A DNA stretch of 64,000 nucleotides, from assembly GCA_023146135.1 (NCBI GenBank), contig JAGLCR010000026.1:1-64000 (forward strand), written 5' to 3'. The DNA comes from Bacteroidales bacterium (lineage in GTDB: Bacteria; Bacteroidota; Bacteroidia; Bacteroidales; UBA1556). The notes beneath the pieces are model-generated. The model had not been told where the DNA came from and did no database searches. It saw only the letters and a list, made by a program, of their open reading frames with translations. Shown piece by piece: positions 25,070 to 35,700 of the stretch. The stretch's first letter is position 1; each line of letters opens with the position of its first letter. The position numbers and the translations under genes were made by a program.

Positions 25070-26272
25070 ATGAAAATATTAGTAATAAATAGCGGTAGTT
25101 CTTCTATTAAATATCAGTTATTTAATATGGAGACAAAAGATGTTTTGGCCAAAGGATTAGTTGATAAAATTGGCTTAAACGGTTCATACTTAAAGAATGA
25201 GCGAATCGATGGCGATAAAGTTAAGCTTGAAGGAAACATATATGATCATCAAGGAGGTATAGAATATGTTCTGGGTGTATTAATGAGTGAAAAACATGGA
25301 AGTATAAGCTGCTTAGATGATATCGATGCTGTGGGTCACCGTGTGGTACATGGAGGTGAGGCATTTAATGGTAGTGTAATGATTACCGACGAAATGGTTG
25401 CCAAAATGGAAGAGCTTATTGAGTTAGCCCCCTTGCATAACCCTCCAAATCTTAAAGGAATATATGCAGTTTCGAGTTTGATGCCAAATGTGCCTCAAGT
25501 GGGGGTTTTCGATACGGCATTTCACCAAACAATGGAGCCACATTCTTATATGTATGCCCTACCTTACTCTCTTTATACTAAATATGGAATTCGTCGATAT
25601 GGCTTCCATGGTACAAGTCACCGCTATGTTTCACAACGCGTGGCCGATTTAATGAATAAGGATATTAAAGACCTGAAAATTATCAGTTGTCATTTAGGTA
25701 ATGGCGCATCTATTGCCGCAATAAAACATGGCAAATCGGTGGATACAAGCATGGGATTAACTCCTGTGGAAGGTCTTATGATGGGAACACGTACTGGAGA
25801 TTTAGACGTTGGCGCCCTAACCTTTATTATGGGTAAAGAAGTTATTGGGCTTGGTGCTACTAACACACTACTTAATAAGCATAGTGGAGTTCTTGGAATT
25901 TCTGGTGTATCATCAGATATGAGAGAAGTAGAAGAGGCTGCAGAGGCTGGAAATGAGCGTGCTAAACTTGCTTTAGACATGTACGAATATCGTATCATAA
26001 AATATATTGGATCTTATACTGCCGCTATGGGTGGTGTTGATGTGATCGTTTTAACTGGTGGAATTGGAGAAAATGCCGATGCAACACGTAAAAATATATT
26101 GTCGAACTTCGAGTATCTCGGATTAGAATTTGATGATAATAAGAATAGTGGCGTGAGAGGTAAAGAAACAGATATCACTAAAGATTCGTCAAAAGTGAAA
26201 GCTTGGATTGTGCCTACTGATGAGGAATTAGTAATTGCTCGTGATACTTTTAAGATTGTAAAAGCATTATAG
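25070..26272 (+). CDS. ackA: Acetate kinase
   Basis: This 400-residue cytosolic enzyme makes ATP and acetate from acetyl phosphate. Motifs in order: ILVINSGSSSIKYQLF (phosphate/ATP-binding start), GHRVVHGGEAF, YGFHGTSHRYV and LTGGIGENADATRK. The length is standard. It closes the pta operon and is followed by a strong terminator. Confidence 0.96.
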   Translation: MKILVINSGSSSIKYQLFNMETKDVLAKGLVDKIGLNGSYLKNERIDGDKVKLEGNIYDHQGGIEYVLGVLMSEKHGSISCLDDIDAVGHRVVHGGEAFNGSVMITDEMVAKMEELIELAPLHNPPNLKGIYAVSSLMPNVPQVGVFDTAFHQTMEPHSYMYALPYSLYTKYGIRRYGFHGTSHRYVSQRVADLMNKDIKDLKIISCHLGNGASIAAIKHGKSVDTSMGLTPVEGLMMGTRTGDLDVGALTFIMGKEVIGLGATNTLLNKHSGVLGISGVSSDMREVEEAAEAGNERAKLALDMYEYRIIKYIGSYTAAMGGVDVIVLTGGIGENADATRKNILSNFEYLGLEFDDNKNSGVRGKETDITKDSSKVKAWIVPTDEELVIARDTFKIVKAL

Positions 26273-26290
26273 TGCTACGAATATTTATAG

Positions 26291-26324
26291 AAAAGCCACA
26301 AGGAAATTCCTTGTGGCTTTTTTT
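26291..26324. terminator. Strong terminator after ackA, usable from both sides
   Basis: A perfect 15-bp stem (AAAAGCCACAAGGAA / TTCCTTGTGGCTTTT, tight loop) has seven T at its 3' end on the plus strand. On the minus strand it also ends in TTTT, so it may serve the convergent ROK kinase gene as well. Confidence 0.9.
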
Positions 26325-26349
26325 ATGTCATTTTATTAAGTTTAAAAAC

Positions 26350-27306
26350 TTACTTATTAGCAGTTTCTTTCCAAGCTAAAGCCGCAGCTCCCAATAAAGC
26401 CGCTTCATTAGACTTTAATGCCGATGGGATAAGCTTCACCTTTTTCTCATAAATTTTTAATAGGTTCTTATTCATAAAATACTCTGTGGGTTTAAAAATC
26501 AAGTCACCCGATTGGGCTAAACCACCAAACAACACAATAGCCTTAGGGCTCGTAATGGCAATAATATTTGCCAATGCCTTACCAAGATACTCCCCCGTAA
26601 TTCCAAAAGCCTTTTGGGCAATCTCATCACCGTTAACAGCAGCTTGCTCTATTATTTTACCCGATAAATCTACCACTTTAAAACCTCGTAATTCACTTTC
26701 TATATTGCTCGATTCTAATAACTCGACTACGGTTGTTTTAATCCCTGTAACCGAAGCATAAGTTTCTAAACATCCTTTTCGACCACAGCCACACTGTCTG
26801 CCATTTTCTTTCACAATAACGTGTCCCAACTCTCCAGCAAAACCATCATGTCCATACAAAATTTGACCATTAACAACAATGCCACTACCTAGTCCTGTGC
26901 CCAATGTTACCATGATAAAGTCCTTAATATTCTTGGTGTTTCCAAATATCATTTCACCCACCGCTGCGGCATTGGCATCATTGGTAAGATATGAGGGCGC
27001 CTTAAATTCTTCTTGAAAATATCGCGCCAAGGGAATAATTCCCGTCCATTGAAGGTTGGGGGCAAATTCTATGGTACCATTATAGAAATTACCATTTGGC
27101 GCACCCACGCCTACTCCCATAAGCCGGTCATTGGCTAACAATTCTGCACCAAGCGATTCCTTAATCTTCCGAACCAAATTTCGAGCATCAGAATACTGTC
27201 TAGTAGGAATATTATCTTTAAAACTAATCCTCCCTTCCTTATCTACCAGGGCAAAGGTGGTATTTGTTCCACCAATATCAACTCCAAGTACAACCTGCTT
27301 AACCAT
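26350..27306 (-). CDS. ROK-family sugar kinase (probable glucokinase)
   Basis: This 318-residue kinase has the ATP-binding start GVDIGGTNTTFALVD, the ROK zinc motif CGCGRKGCLETYAS and the phosphate loop MVTLGTGLGSGIVVNG. ROK kinases with this layout phosphorylate glucose, and sometimes other hexoses or amino sugars. It is cytosolic. It follows the alpha-2-macroglobulin gene by 65 nt in the same direction and could be read through from it, though the functions are unrelated. Confidence 0.9.
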   Translation of the reverse strand: MVKQVVLGVDIGGTNTTFALVDKEGRISFKDNIPTRQYSDARNLVRKIKESLGAELLANDRLMGVGVGAPNGNFYNGTIEFAPNLQWTGIIPLARYFQEEFKAPSYLTNDANAAAVGEMIFGNTKNIKDFIMVTLGTGLGSGIVVNGQILYGHDGFAGELGHVIVKENGRQCGCGRKGCLETYASVTGIKTTVVELLESSNIESELRGFKVVDLSGKIIEQAAVNGDEIAQKAFGITGEYLGKALANIIAITSPKAIVLFGGLAQSGDLIFKPTEYFMNKNLLKIYEKKVKLIPSALKSNEAALLGAAALAWKETANK

Positions 27307-27371
27307 GCTTTTTGTTTTTTATCATTTTTGTTCCTCGTATCGAGTAAAAATACTGTTTTTTATTCAAAGGA

Positions 27372-30300
27372 CTACTTAAAAACCTCCACCCAAGTACCCT
27401 TCTTAACCGCGCCAATAGAGTTATCATACATAGCACTACAGTTTATTGCTGGCTTATAAAAACTTCCTTCGTAGGATGCATTTAATAGTACTACATACTT
27501 CAATGTTCTACTTTTTTGAATTCCAAAGTATATATACACCCGATCGTCACGTATATCAGTATAATCGGCAGCCGAACTTGCATTGTTTTGACCCAAAAGT
27601 CGTGTATTGATTATTTCCCAACCCGATGGAAAAATTTGGGTAAGTGCCATATTGGAATAATATCCATAATATCCCGGATTAGTCACATAAACAAGCGCCT
27701 TGAAATCCGTACCTTGTTCCAAACGAGTGGGGTCAATTTCATTACCTTCCATATCAACATATAAAAGTTTCATTTTCAAATTATCGCTGCGGTTTTCTTC
27801 CTCACCCTCCACAGGAACTCCTTTTTGGATTAAACGAACATATAATGAACCACTGCTTTCGTTTTTGAATTTTAGTTTACTCTTGCTCTTTTCAGCATCG
27901 GGCAAACTGGTTTGAAAAACAAAATTATGACTATCAAATGACTCTTTTTTACCATTCCATGTATAACTAAACTTAACACTCTCTGGTTTTTGACCCTCAT
28001 AATACTGACTAACTGCCATTAAACTATAAGCCATGGTTTGTGTGCTTAGCCACCTTTCTGAATCCAACTTTCGAGATATTGTTTTTACAAGAAGAAAAGC
28101 TTTGTCTGTTTCACCTAACTTAGTAAGTAACATAAGGTTAATTGCCATATCACGGGTGGCCGAACCATAGGTATTATCATGATAATAATCCTTATTACTT
28201 AAACTCTTAAGGGAGCTTTCTGACACCAATTTTTTAGCCATTTTATTCTGTCCCACTTGTGCATAAGCCAAAGCAAGCATCAAACGGCTACGATTATTTA
28301 AGTTTGCTTTCTGACTCATTCTATTCATGGCTCCCATTTCAGCTTTGCCAGCCAATGCTAGGGTATAAAGTCGATAGGCCTGATTTAATTCACTCCCAAA
28401 AACACCTCTATCTACCCATGATTGCGCTGATGTACGCTGGTAATAAATCCAACTAGATTTCATGCGAGAAGGCAACTGATATCCTTTTTGCTCGGCAATT
28501 AACAATAAATGACCGGCATAAGTGCTACCCCATTCATCCGTATAAGAATTGCCTGGCCAATAGGAAAACCCTCCGTTTCTAAGTTGGAAACTTCGCAATC
28601 GGTTAATTCCTTCCATCACATTATTTTCTACCTCTTGATTCTGATAATTACTAAGATTCACTAGGTCGCTTAGGAAAAGCTGAGGTAAAATTTTAGATGT
28701 TGTTTGCTCAATACAGCCGTGAGGATACCCAATCAACTCTTTTAATCGAAAGTCCAATCCCATACTAGGAACTCCAGACACCTCAAGTACTACTGAATTA
28801 GTTGAACTAATGCCCATTGGCTGATAAACAACACTCCATTCACCCCCTTTAGAAACTAAACTATCCTTAATTTTTATACTTGCTAAATTGGGTGTACGTA
28901 CATTGAGCTCAATATCATAATGAGCCTTAATACTACCACTTACTGCTTCGATACGAGCAGTTGCTTTACCCAATTTTTTATTTACTTTCAATCGAAAATA
29001 AACCATTTGATCACCTTCTTTGTTAAAGGTGGTGGTTTGTGTATTTGACCCAACTATTTGAAGCATATCATTTGTCTTCAAGCTTACTTTTACATTTTTC
29101 ACCTTTTTACTCATGGCAAAAATCGTAACAGGAAGCACCACTTCCTCTTGTGGGCCAAGCACTCGTGGCAAAGTAGCCAGCAACATCAAATCCTCTTTTA
29201 CAGGCACCGCTTTGTCTGCATTTCCATAGGCACCATTGTTTCCTGCAACCACCATAATACGTACTGAACCAATATAATTTGGCATCATAAATTTATGCTT
29301 TTGTGTTTCACCTTTGTCTATGGTAAAAGGCCCTGCAAACAATACCACAGGCTTAAATCTGTTGGCCTTATTCTTTGATGGATCAGGTGCACTACCATCA
29401 CCACCAATGGCAAATGCTTTTTCGAGACGTGCCCCGTAAGCTCCCACAACAAAATCGTAAATATCCCATGAGCGAATGGCTAAGGCCACTCGTGCATAAA
29501 ATCGAGCCCATGGATTTGGCGTTTTGAAATTTGTAATGTCTAATAAACCTTCGTCCACTATAGCTAATGTATAGGTCATGGCTTTGCCACTTTTTTCACT
29601 CACAGCCACTTCAAATTCCTTTTCTGGTTTTAAGCTTTTTGCCACTCCTATTTGGGGCTCCAATTTAGTATTTGGATCCAATACCTTAATCGGTATTACA
29701 CCATACATTCGAATAGGATTGTCGTTTATAGTTTGTGCATGTGGCTGTATCAAACTAATATTAATATACACATTGGGAGCCATTTGTTTAGTAACAGGGA
29801 AACTAAATTGTGTTTCATTCTCTTGGGTCTTTACCCAAAATATATCCACAATATCAGACCCGCTTTCTATACTAACCAAGGCACGACCATTTTTAGATGT
29901 GGGAATAGAAACCTTAACAGTTTCACCTACTTTGTATTTATCTTTATCGGTATCAAAACTCAGTATGTTTGCTCCATCGGCACCCCCACCTATACGACCA
30001 TACCATTTCGAGAAATATACGATCATTCCTGTTTTGTGACCGCTAATAGGATCCTCAGCTACTATCAAATAACGTCCGTTATCATCATAGTCATGATAAT
30101 TAATTTTTACTTCAAAGCTCCCTTTTCCGTTTGTTTTAGTATTTACATACTGAGTGCTAATAGCACGGCGTGAGTTACTACCAATATAGGAGGCCAAGTT
30201 ATCGTCATATGAATTCCACCACCATCGCCAACTTATTTTATACATTTTTACTTTAATTGCATTGCGCTTAACTGGCTTGCCATTTTCGTCTACACTAGCC

Positions 30301-32924
30301 AAACTTACTTGGTATTTAGTATCTGTTTTATACCACCCATTACGGCCATTTGTATTCATTTTTACTCCCACATACGACTCATAAGGAGAGTATTTTACCT
30401 TTTGCGTAAGAATACTAAAATCACCACCCTTTTCAAAAACACGGGTAACAAAATTGGCATTTAGCATTCCTGGTGCATTGGGGACTGAAATTCGTAAATT
30501 GAACTTGGTTTTTCCTTCCTTATCAAGTGTACCCTTATAAACCTCAACTTCCTCACTCTTAAATTGGGAGTTTGGAAAAAGAAAACTATAATTATCAAAT
30601 TCCTTAAAAGTAGTAGTTGCTGGTCGTAAGTTTAGTAAAACCTTTATGTCCAGGTCTTTTGCCGGAGAACCATGTAGCCAATTGGCATTTATCTTCAAAG
30701 GAGAACGGAGCTGCTTTTGGGTAAGCACCTTATTCTTAAAATCAATTTTTGCTTTAATACGGTTGGGCTTAATGGTTTCGATACGTATGGTACGACTAAA
30801 AACAGCACCACCCACTTTCACTCGAGCAGTCCAATTTCCGGTAGGGGCATTGCGCTCGGTTTTTACATGGAAGGAGTAAAAACCATTGTCGCCACTTTTA
30901 TTAATCTGATGAATCATGGTTTGTCCCATGGGATTTATCAAGTCGAATATAATGGGGTGATCGGCAGGAAGACGATTTTTAAGATCCTCCAAAATCAAAG
31001 TAAGGTAGATATTATCTCCTGGGCGCCATACATCTCGCTCACCATAAAGATACGCTTTTAGGCCTTGCTGAACATGCATTCCCGAAACATTGAAATTACT
31101 CATTGATAGTGCTGCATTATTATTCAGTCGCACATATCCACGCTCTTTTCCTTTTTGTGCCACCACAAAATAGGGCTTGGCCGATAATTGCTCAATACTA
31201 ATTCCCAAGTCATTGGTTTTTCCTTCACCAATAATTTGTTTTTGCAAATTGTAAAACACCACCTTTACGCCCTTTACTGGGTCGGTGGAATTTAGGTCAG
31301 AAACCGCCACCACATACTTATTATTGGGCGTGCCTTTTACCGATACACCAAAATTGGATGCATAAAGATTTTGTGAAATAATTCGCTTGTCATAATTAGA
31401 TCGATAATAATTAGAATTACATGGGTTCCCGCGTTGACGGTAGTCGTAATCATCATAGTAATAACTATAATCATCACCGCCGTAGTAATAGCGATTTTCA
31501 TCATAGGACTTCATGTTTTTGCGAACCGACTCTTCATATTCAGCATCCGATTGCAACACAGCCTTATTGCTATCGCATGGGTATATAGAGTATGCCGGGC
31601 GAAAGCTGATAGTGACTCGATAAATAGCTCCGGCTTGCAACGTAATATAGTCGGCCAAATCAATTTTATAGGTATTCCATTTGTTGAGGTCGGCCTGTAA
31701 CATTTTGCTTAAATCAAGTCGCTTTTGTGCAATTAAACGACCCGCTAGGCGAATGTCATTACTCGAACTAAAGCTATTGCCCTGCAAGAAATTCAATACA
31801 TTATCTTCATAAATCTGAATGATTTTCAGGTCCACCATTTTCACACTTACTGCTTTAAATGGGAATATCAAACCTTTAGATGAGGGAATAATTACCCCTT
31901 GGCCTAAAATTTCTAATGCCGGTTTGTTGCTTTCGAATGAAATGGGGAAGATGCTCTTAGTTTGAAATTTATACCCTAGGGCATTTCTAATTCCCGGCGC
32001 AATATGTAGCTGTTGCTCACCCTCAAGTTTTTTAGATGTAAACACCTTGATTCTATTACCATCAATCACATAGGAGGGGTAATTATCGTCCTTAAAATAT
32101 AAAAAACCTTTAAGGTTTTGATCTAATTCTAAAGGGTCCGAAAAACTAACCAATACATACTGTACATTTTCGTTATAAGCTTGCACTTGCAATACTTCAA
32201 AATCTTTAAGGCCAGGTATTTTCTGACTATAATCTTCTTTGCTTTCTACACCAATTGAACTAGCATCAATAAAAATATTAAGTTTCTTAGCACTTTCACT
32301 ACGCTCCAAACTATCAATATAAAAATAATGATTTTTGCCCCCAGGCTCATGTTTCCATAAAATTGTTGATGAGTTTTTGCTGAATTTAGCTGTAATCATT
32401 TCTTCCACACGCTTACTTTCAGCCCAGTCGGCAGTAATAATTTTTCCTTCATATTTAAGCAACAGCATATTACTTTCGTAAGTACTTAAGCCATTGTCTA
32501 TATATCGATAAGCTTGATCAACAGTACGAATTTGGTATTCCAAAACCGAAAATTCATCGGGCACATTGATAAAATTTTTCAGATGAAATTTGATACCATA
32601 TACACTCCCACTTTTGAGCGCTTGGTCTGGGATAAACTCCAAGCTACGGCTATTTATCCAAATTACTTTTCCCTTTACTTGAGGATTGATTTCGAAGGCA
32701 AGCTCTTTTACTTCTTGCCCTGCAATGATGCTGTCGTTTGCCGATTGCTGAAGCTTAATAATGAATGAGGTCCTACGACTAAGCTGTGTGCCTGAGGTAA
32801 AACTAGAGATATAATTCTCGAAACCGGGTTTAATATCTACTGTTACCTTTTCTTCCTTATTACTACAAGAACTAAAGATTAAGGATATTACGACAAAGGC
32901 TAAAAAGAAAGGTAATTTACGCAT
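27372..32924 (-). CDS. Bacterial alpha-2-macroglobulin lipoprotein with intact thioester
   Basis: This 1850-residue protein starts with a lipoprotein signal (lipobox ending at C20, FSSC). It goes on with many beta-sandwich macroglobulin domains, an MG10-like segment (YTLAIVDEGLLDITNFKTPNPWARFY), the alpha-2-macroglobulin family domain and a helical thioester domain. The thioester motif is complete: GC1404-IEQTTS. In bacteria such proteins trap attacking proteases by covalent linkage in the periplasm. Many Bacteroidota relatives exist at this length. The bait region is not conserved; a low-complexity Tyr/Asp stretch near residues 480-510 stands out. No penicillin-binding protein 1C gene, the usual proteobacterial partner, is adjacent. 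Confidence 0.92.
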   Translation of the reverse strand: MRKLPFFLAFVVISLIFSSCSNKEEKVTVDIKPGFENYISSFTSGTQLSRRTSFIIKLQQSANDSIIAGQEVKELAFEINPQVKGKVIWINSRSLEFIPDQALKSGSVYGIKFHLKNFINVPDEFSVLEYQIRTVDQAYRYIDNGLSTYESNMLLLKYEGKIITADWAESKRVEEMITAKFSKNSSTILWKHEPGGKNHYFYIDSLERSESAKKLNIFIDASSIGVESKEDYSQKIPGLKDFEVLQVQAYNENVQYVLVSFSDPLELDQNLKGFLYFKDDNYPSYVIDGNRIKVFTSKKLEGEQQLHIAPGIRNALGYKFQTKSIFPISFESNKPALEILGQGVIIPSSKGLIFPFKAVSVKMVDLKIIQIYEDNVLNFLQGNSFSSSNDIRLAGRLIAQKRLDLSKMLQADLNKWNTYKIDLADYITLQAGAIYRVTISFRPAYSIYPCDSNKAVLQSDAEYEESVRKNMKSYDENRYYYGGDDYSYYYDDYDYRQRGNPCNSNYYRSNYDKRIISQNLYASNFGVSVKGTPNNKYVVAVSDLNSTDPVKGVKVVFYNLQKQIIGEGKTNDLGISIEQLSAKPYFVVAQKGKERGYVRLNNNAALSMSNFNVSGMHVQQGLKAYLYGERDVWRPGDNIYLTLILEDLKNRLPADHPIIFDLINPMGQTMIHQINKSGDNGFYSFHVKTERNAPTGNWTARVKVGGAVFSRTIRIETIKPNRIKAKIDFKNKVLTQKQLRSPLKINANWLHGSPAKDLDIKVLLNLRPATTTFKEFDNYSFLFPNSQFKSEEVEVYKGTLDKEGKTKFNLRISVPNAPGMLNANFVTRVFEKGGDFSILTQKVKYSPYESYVGVKMNTNGRNGWYKTDTKYQVSLASVDENGKPVKRNAIKVKMYKISWRWWWNSYDDNLASYIGSNSRRAISTQYVNTKTNGKGSFEVKINYHDYDDNGRYLIVAEDPISGHKTGMIVYFSKWYGRIGGGADGANILSFDTDKDKYKVGETVKVSIPTSKNGRALVSIESGSDIVDIFWVKTQENETQFSFPVTKQMAPNVYINISLIQPHAQTINDNPIRMYGVIPIKVLDPNTKLEPQIGVAKSLKPEKEFEVAVSEKSGKAMTYTLAIVDEGLLDITNFKTPNPWARFYARVALAIRSWDIYDFVVGAYGARLEKAFAIGGDGSAPDPSKNKANRFKPVVLFAGPFTIDKGETQKHKFMMPNYIGSVRIMVVAGNNGAYGNADKAVPVKEDLMLLATLPRVLGPQEEVVLPVTIFAMSKKVKNVKVSLKTNDMLQIVGSNTQTTTFNKEGDQMVYFRLKVNKKLGKATARIEAVSGSIKAHYDIELNVRTPNLASIKIKDSLVSKGGEWSVVYQPMGISSTNSVVLEVSGVPSMGLDFRLKELIGYPHGCIEQTTSKILPQLFLSDLVNLSNYQNQEVENNVMEGINRLRSFQLRNGGFSYWPGNSYTDEWGSTYAGHLLLIAEQKGYQLPSRMKSSWIYYQRTSAQSWVDRGVFGSELNQAYRLYTLALAGKAEMGAMNRMSQKANLNNRSRLMLALAYAQVGQNKMAKKLVSESSLKSLSNKDYYHDNTYGSATRDMAINLMLLTKLGETDKAFLLVKTISRKLDSERWLSTQTMAYSLMAVSQYYEGQKPESVKFSYTWNGKKESFDSHNFVFQTSLPDAEKSKSKLKFKNESSGSLYVRLIQKGVPVEGEEENRSDNLKMKLLYVDMEGNEIDPTRLEQGTDFKALVYVTNPGYYGYYSNMALTQIFPSGWEIINTRLLGQNNASSAADYTDIRDDRVYIYFGIQKSRTLKYVVLLNASYEGSFYKPAINCSAMYDNSIGAVKKGTWVEVFK

Positions 32925-33040
32925 AGCGAAGGTATATTTATAAAGTTAAAATGTATCGTGTAAAGTTAGCCAATTTATTATTGAGTACCATTTATATTTA
33001 TGGATAAACATCGAGCTCTATATGATGTATTTATAGGACA

Positions 33041-33931
33041 CTAAAGCGTAGCTGGTTTGGTAGGGCGATTCACAAAATAGACACCCAAAAATATTAAACT
33101 CGCAGCCAAGCCATTTACCCAGTTTAAACTTTGCACACCAATTATAGTGGCAATAATAGCAGCTATTAAGGGTTGAAGGTAAATATAAAAGCTTACCACT
33201 GGAGCACTTAAGCGCCCCAAGGAATAGATGATTAAAAAATAAGCGCCAAAGGTAACCAGTACAATAATATAGAAAAGTGAAAGCATGGGCCATCCCCAAA
33301 GGGCTTGCCAATCAATAGCTTGAACATCGTGCAGGGTATAGGGTACAATCATTATTGTGGCAAAAATATACACCCAAAACATGGTAGTAATGGTGTCGTA
33401 CTTTTTGAGGATGGGTTTCATTATTACCAAAAATATGGCGTAGGCAGTGGTGTTTCCAAGAATCATCAAATTCCCTTTGATGGTTTGAGGGTTGAATTGA
33501 AAATCTTTTTGGTATAATACCAAAATAGAAGCTCCTATGGCGCCAATAAAAATACCAGCAATTTTCCACCACGAAAGTTTTGTGTGTAGAAATACCAGGC
33601 TTAAAACCAAGACTATAATAGGATTTGAAACATGAATAATAGCCGTATCAACAGGTGTGGTATATTGTAAGCCGCTGAAAAACAGAATTTGATTTAGCAC
33701 TATTCCAAATATTCCAGCCACGAATAATCGAAGCAATTCACTCTTATTCAGCTTGGGACGATTGCCTAAAAAATAGACAAAAGCAAAAAGGGCTGCGGCT
33801 CCCAAGGTGCGAAAAAAGACCAGCTGATTAGGACTTAATATATCAACCAAAATTTTGGATACCCAATAGTTACCACCAAACAAAAGGGTGGCAATAAGTA
33901 AGGAAATATGGGCTTTGAGTCTTTCGGTCAT
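33041..33931 (-). CDS. EamA / DMT-family transporter
   Basis: This 296-residue inner-membrane protein has ten hydrophobic helices in two EamA repeats (about residues 5-140 and 150-290), the standard drug/metabolite transporter layout. Marks include LLFGGNYWVSKIL at the start and VSFYIYLQPLIAAIIA near the end. The substrate cannot be predicted. It diverges from the flavoprotein gene at 34054. Confidence 0.88.
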   Translation of the reverse strand: MTERLKAHISLLIATLLFGGNYWVSKILVDILSPNQLVFFRTLGAAALFAFVYFLGNRPKLNKSELLRLFVAGIFGIVLNQILFFSGLQYTTPVDTAIIHVSNPIIVLVLSLVFLHTKLSWWKIAGIFIGAIGASILVLYQKDFQFNPQTIKGNLMILGNTTAYAIFLVIMKPILKKYDTITTMFWVYIFATIMIVPYTLHDVQAIDWQALWGWPMLSLFYIIVLVTFGAYFLIIYSLGRLSAPVVSFYIYLQPLIAAIIATIIGVQSLNWVNGLAASLIFLGVYFVNRPTKPATL

Positions 33932-34053
33932 GAGGGAGCAAAAATAGTTTTTTTAGAATGGAGCTTGGGGATAAAAGCACAAAAATCTGTAAAAATCACT
34001 ATCTTTACCGTTAGATAATACCTGATGCTAAATTTATACATCGATAAGCTGAC

Positions 34054-35673
34054 ATGAAAAGAAGAGACTTTATAAAAACCAGTAGTTTGGCTTTTCTAGG
34101 AATTACATTTTACGCATGTAATCCATTTCGAAATGTACAATTAATCACTAATTCTAAACACTCCAAAACAATCAAAGATACCGCCATCGGTATTATTGGG
34201 TCAGGAATTACTGGATTGACAATAGCTGCATTATTAGCAAAATACGGTTATCGAGTTATTGTTTTCGAATCGAACCCTGAATATTTTGGTGGACATGCAA
34301 GGGTCTTAAACATTAACAATAATAAATTTTCTGCAGGCCCTCAATATATTTGGGATTTCGGTGAGGGAGAGATCGGAAATCGAGTTTTGAAATACCTTGA
34401 TCTCGATGATAAAATACCTTTCGAGTTGATGAATAAGGACTCTTTTGAAAACTATTTCGTAGGCAACAATGCTAAAGTCGTAATTCCCATGGGGCTTGAC
34501 AACTATAGAAACAAACTAATTGATATTAGACCCAAGGAGAAGAAAGAAATTACCGACTTTTTCTATTATCTAAATCATTTATTTATAGTTACTAAATATA
34601 TAAGTGATGAGTTGCTCTATATTGAAGACTACTCGAGCATGAAGATGAAAATATTCGCCACATCAAAGATTAGTAATAAATCAAAATTAATTGCCAATAA
34701 AATGGGCAAATGGTCGCTCAGCGATTTATTTGATTATTGCAATATATCACAAGCCACAAGAAGGCTGCTTTATGGCAATGGAGGGATATTTGCTGAAAAT
34801 GAATCTACAGTTTCTCTTGGGATCTACGCTGCGGCTATAGGCTATTATCATAAAGGGGCGTACATTCCAAAAAATGGATTCAGCTCCTTAATAAACGGCT
34901 TGGTAAATTCAATTCGTGATAATGGTGGTAAATTATACCTCAATAATAGTATCTCAAAAATAAACTCAGAAAAGAAGAAGGTAGTTTCTTTAACTAACAC
35001 TCGTAACGATAACTATCCTGTAGATATAGTAATAAGCAATATTTCACCTAAGCTAACATGCCACTTATTAGATAAGTGCAACAAGCAGGCTTTAGACTAT
35101 GAGCCTTCAAATTCACTTATTAGCTGCTTTATCGAATTGAAAGACTATGCAACAGCTAAAAAAGAGCTGAAGGGGAAAAATTATTGGTGGCAGCATGGTG
35201 ACAATGAAGTAAATTTTGTAAATCCTAATATGCTTGAACCCCCTGAAATGCTATGTATTGGAGCTCCTTCTGATCAAAAAGACAATGAGTCGCTAATTAT
35301 TTTTGCACCCGGCAGTTTTGACCAATCGAAGTTGTATTTTGAAAAGGGTGAAGGAGCATATGATGCTTTTAAAGAAACTATTTGGGAATTAATCTTAAAC
35401 AAGCTAGATGAAACTATTTTTCCTGAAATAAGGAGTCATATTAAGTCGGTTACGCTATATACACCCTATGATTTACATACGCAATTGAATGCCGAAAAAG
35501 GCAATGTTTATGGAAAAAGAGGCAATTTCGAAAATCTATCAAAAGCAATTTATAATGTTTCAAGTATTCAAAACCTTTATCTTGCCAATGCAACAATAGG
35601 TAGCCCAGGAGTAGCTCCAGGATTTCAACTATCGACCTTATTATTCTCTAAATTAACAGGTAAAACAATTTGA
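34054..35673 (+). CDS. Tat-type exported FAD-dependent oxidoreductase (phytoene desaturase/amine oxidase fold)
   Basis: The 539-residue product starts KRRDFIKTSSLAFLGITFYAC, a twin-arginine motif followed by a lipobox with C22, so it looks like a folded, lipid-anchored export product. A dinucleotide-binding motif follows (IGIIGSGITGLTIAALLAKY, with the acidic VFESN end), then an amine-oxidase/phytoene-desaturase-like body with the C-terminal FAD region (LYLANATIGSPGVAPGFQLS). The substrate is unknown. Most relatives of this fold act in the cytoplasm, so the export signal is unusual. A likely outer-membrane protein gene follows 27 nt later. Confidence is high for the fold, moderate for export. 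Confidence 0.8.
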   Translation: MKRRDFIKTSSLAFLGITFYACNPFRNVQLITNSKHSKTIKDTAIGIIGSGITGLTIAALLAKYGYRVIVFESNPEYFGGHARVLNINNNKFSAGPQYIWDFGEGEIGNRVLKYLDLDDKIPFELMNKDSFENYFVGNNAKVVIPMGLDNYRNKLIDIRPKEKKEITDFFYYLNHLFIVTKYISDELLYIEDYSSMKMKIFATSKISNKSKLIANKMGKWSLSDLFDYCNISQATRRLLYGNGGIFAENESTVSLGIYAAAIGYYHKGAYIPKNGFSSLINGLVNSIRDNGGKLYLNNSISKINSEKKKVVSLTNTRNDNYPVDIVISNISPKLTCHLLDKCNKQALDYEPSNSLISCFIELKDYATAKKELKGKNYWWQHGDNEVNFVNPNMLEPPEMLCIGAPSDQKDNESLIIFAPGSFDQSKLYFEKGEGAYDAFKETIWELILNKLDETIFPEIRSHIKSVTLYTPYDLHTQLNAEKGNVYGKRGNFENLSKAIYNVSSIQNLYLANATIGSPGVAPGFQLSTLLFSKLTGKTI

Positions 35674-35700
35674 TAATTACCTAAGTACAAAGTAATAAAT

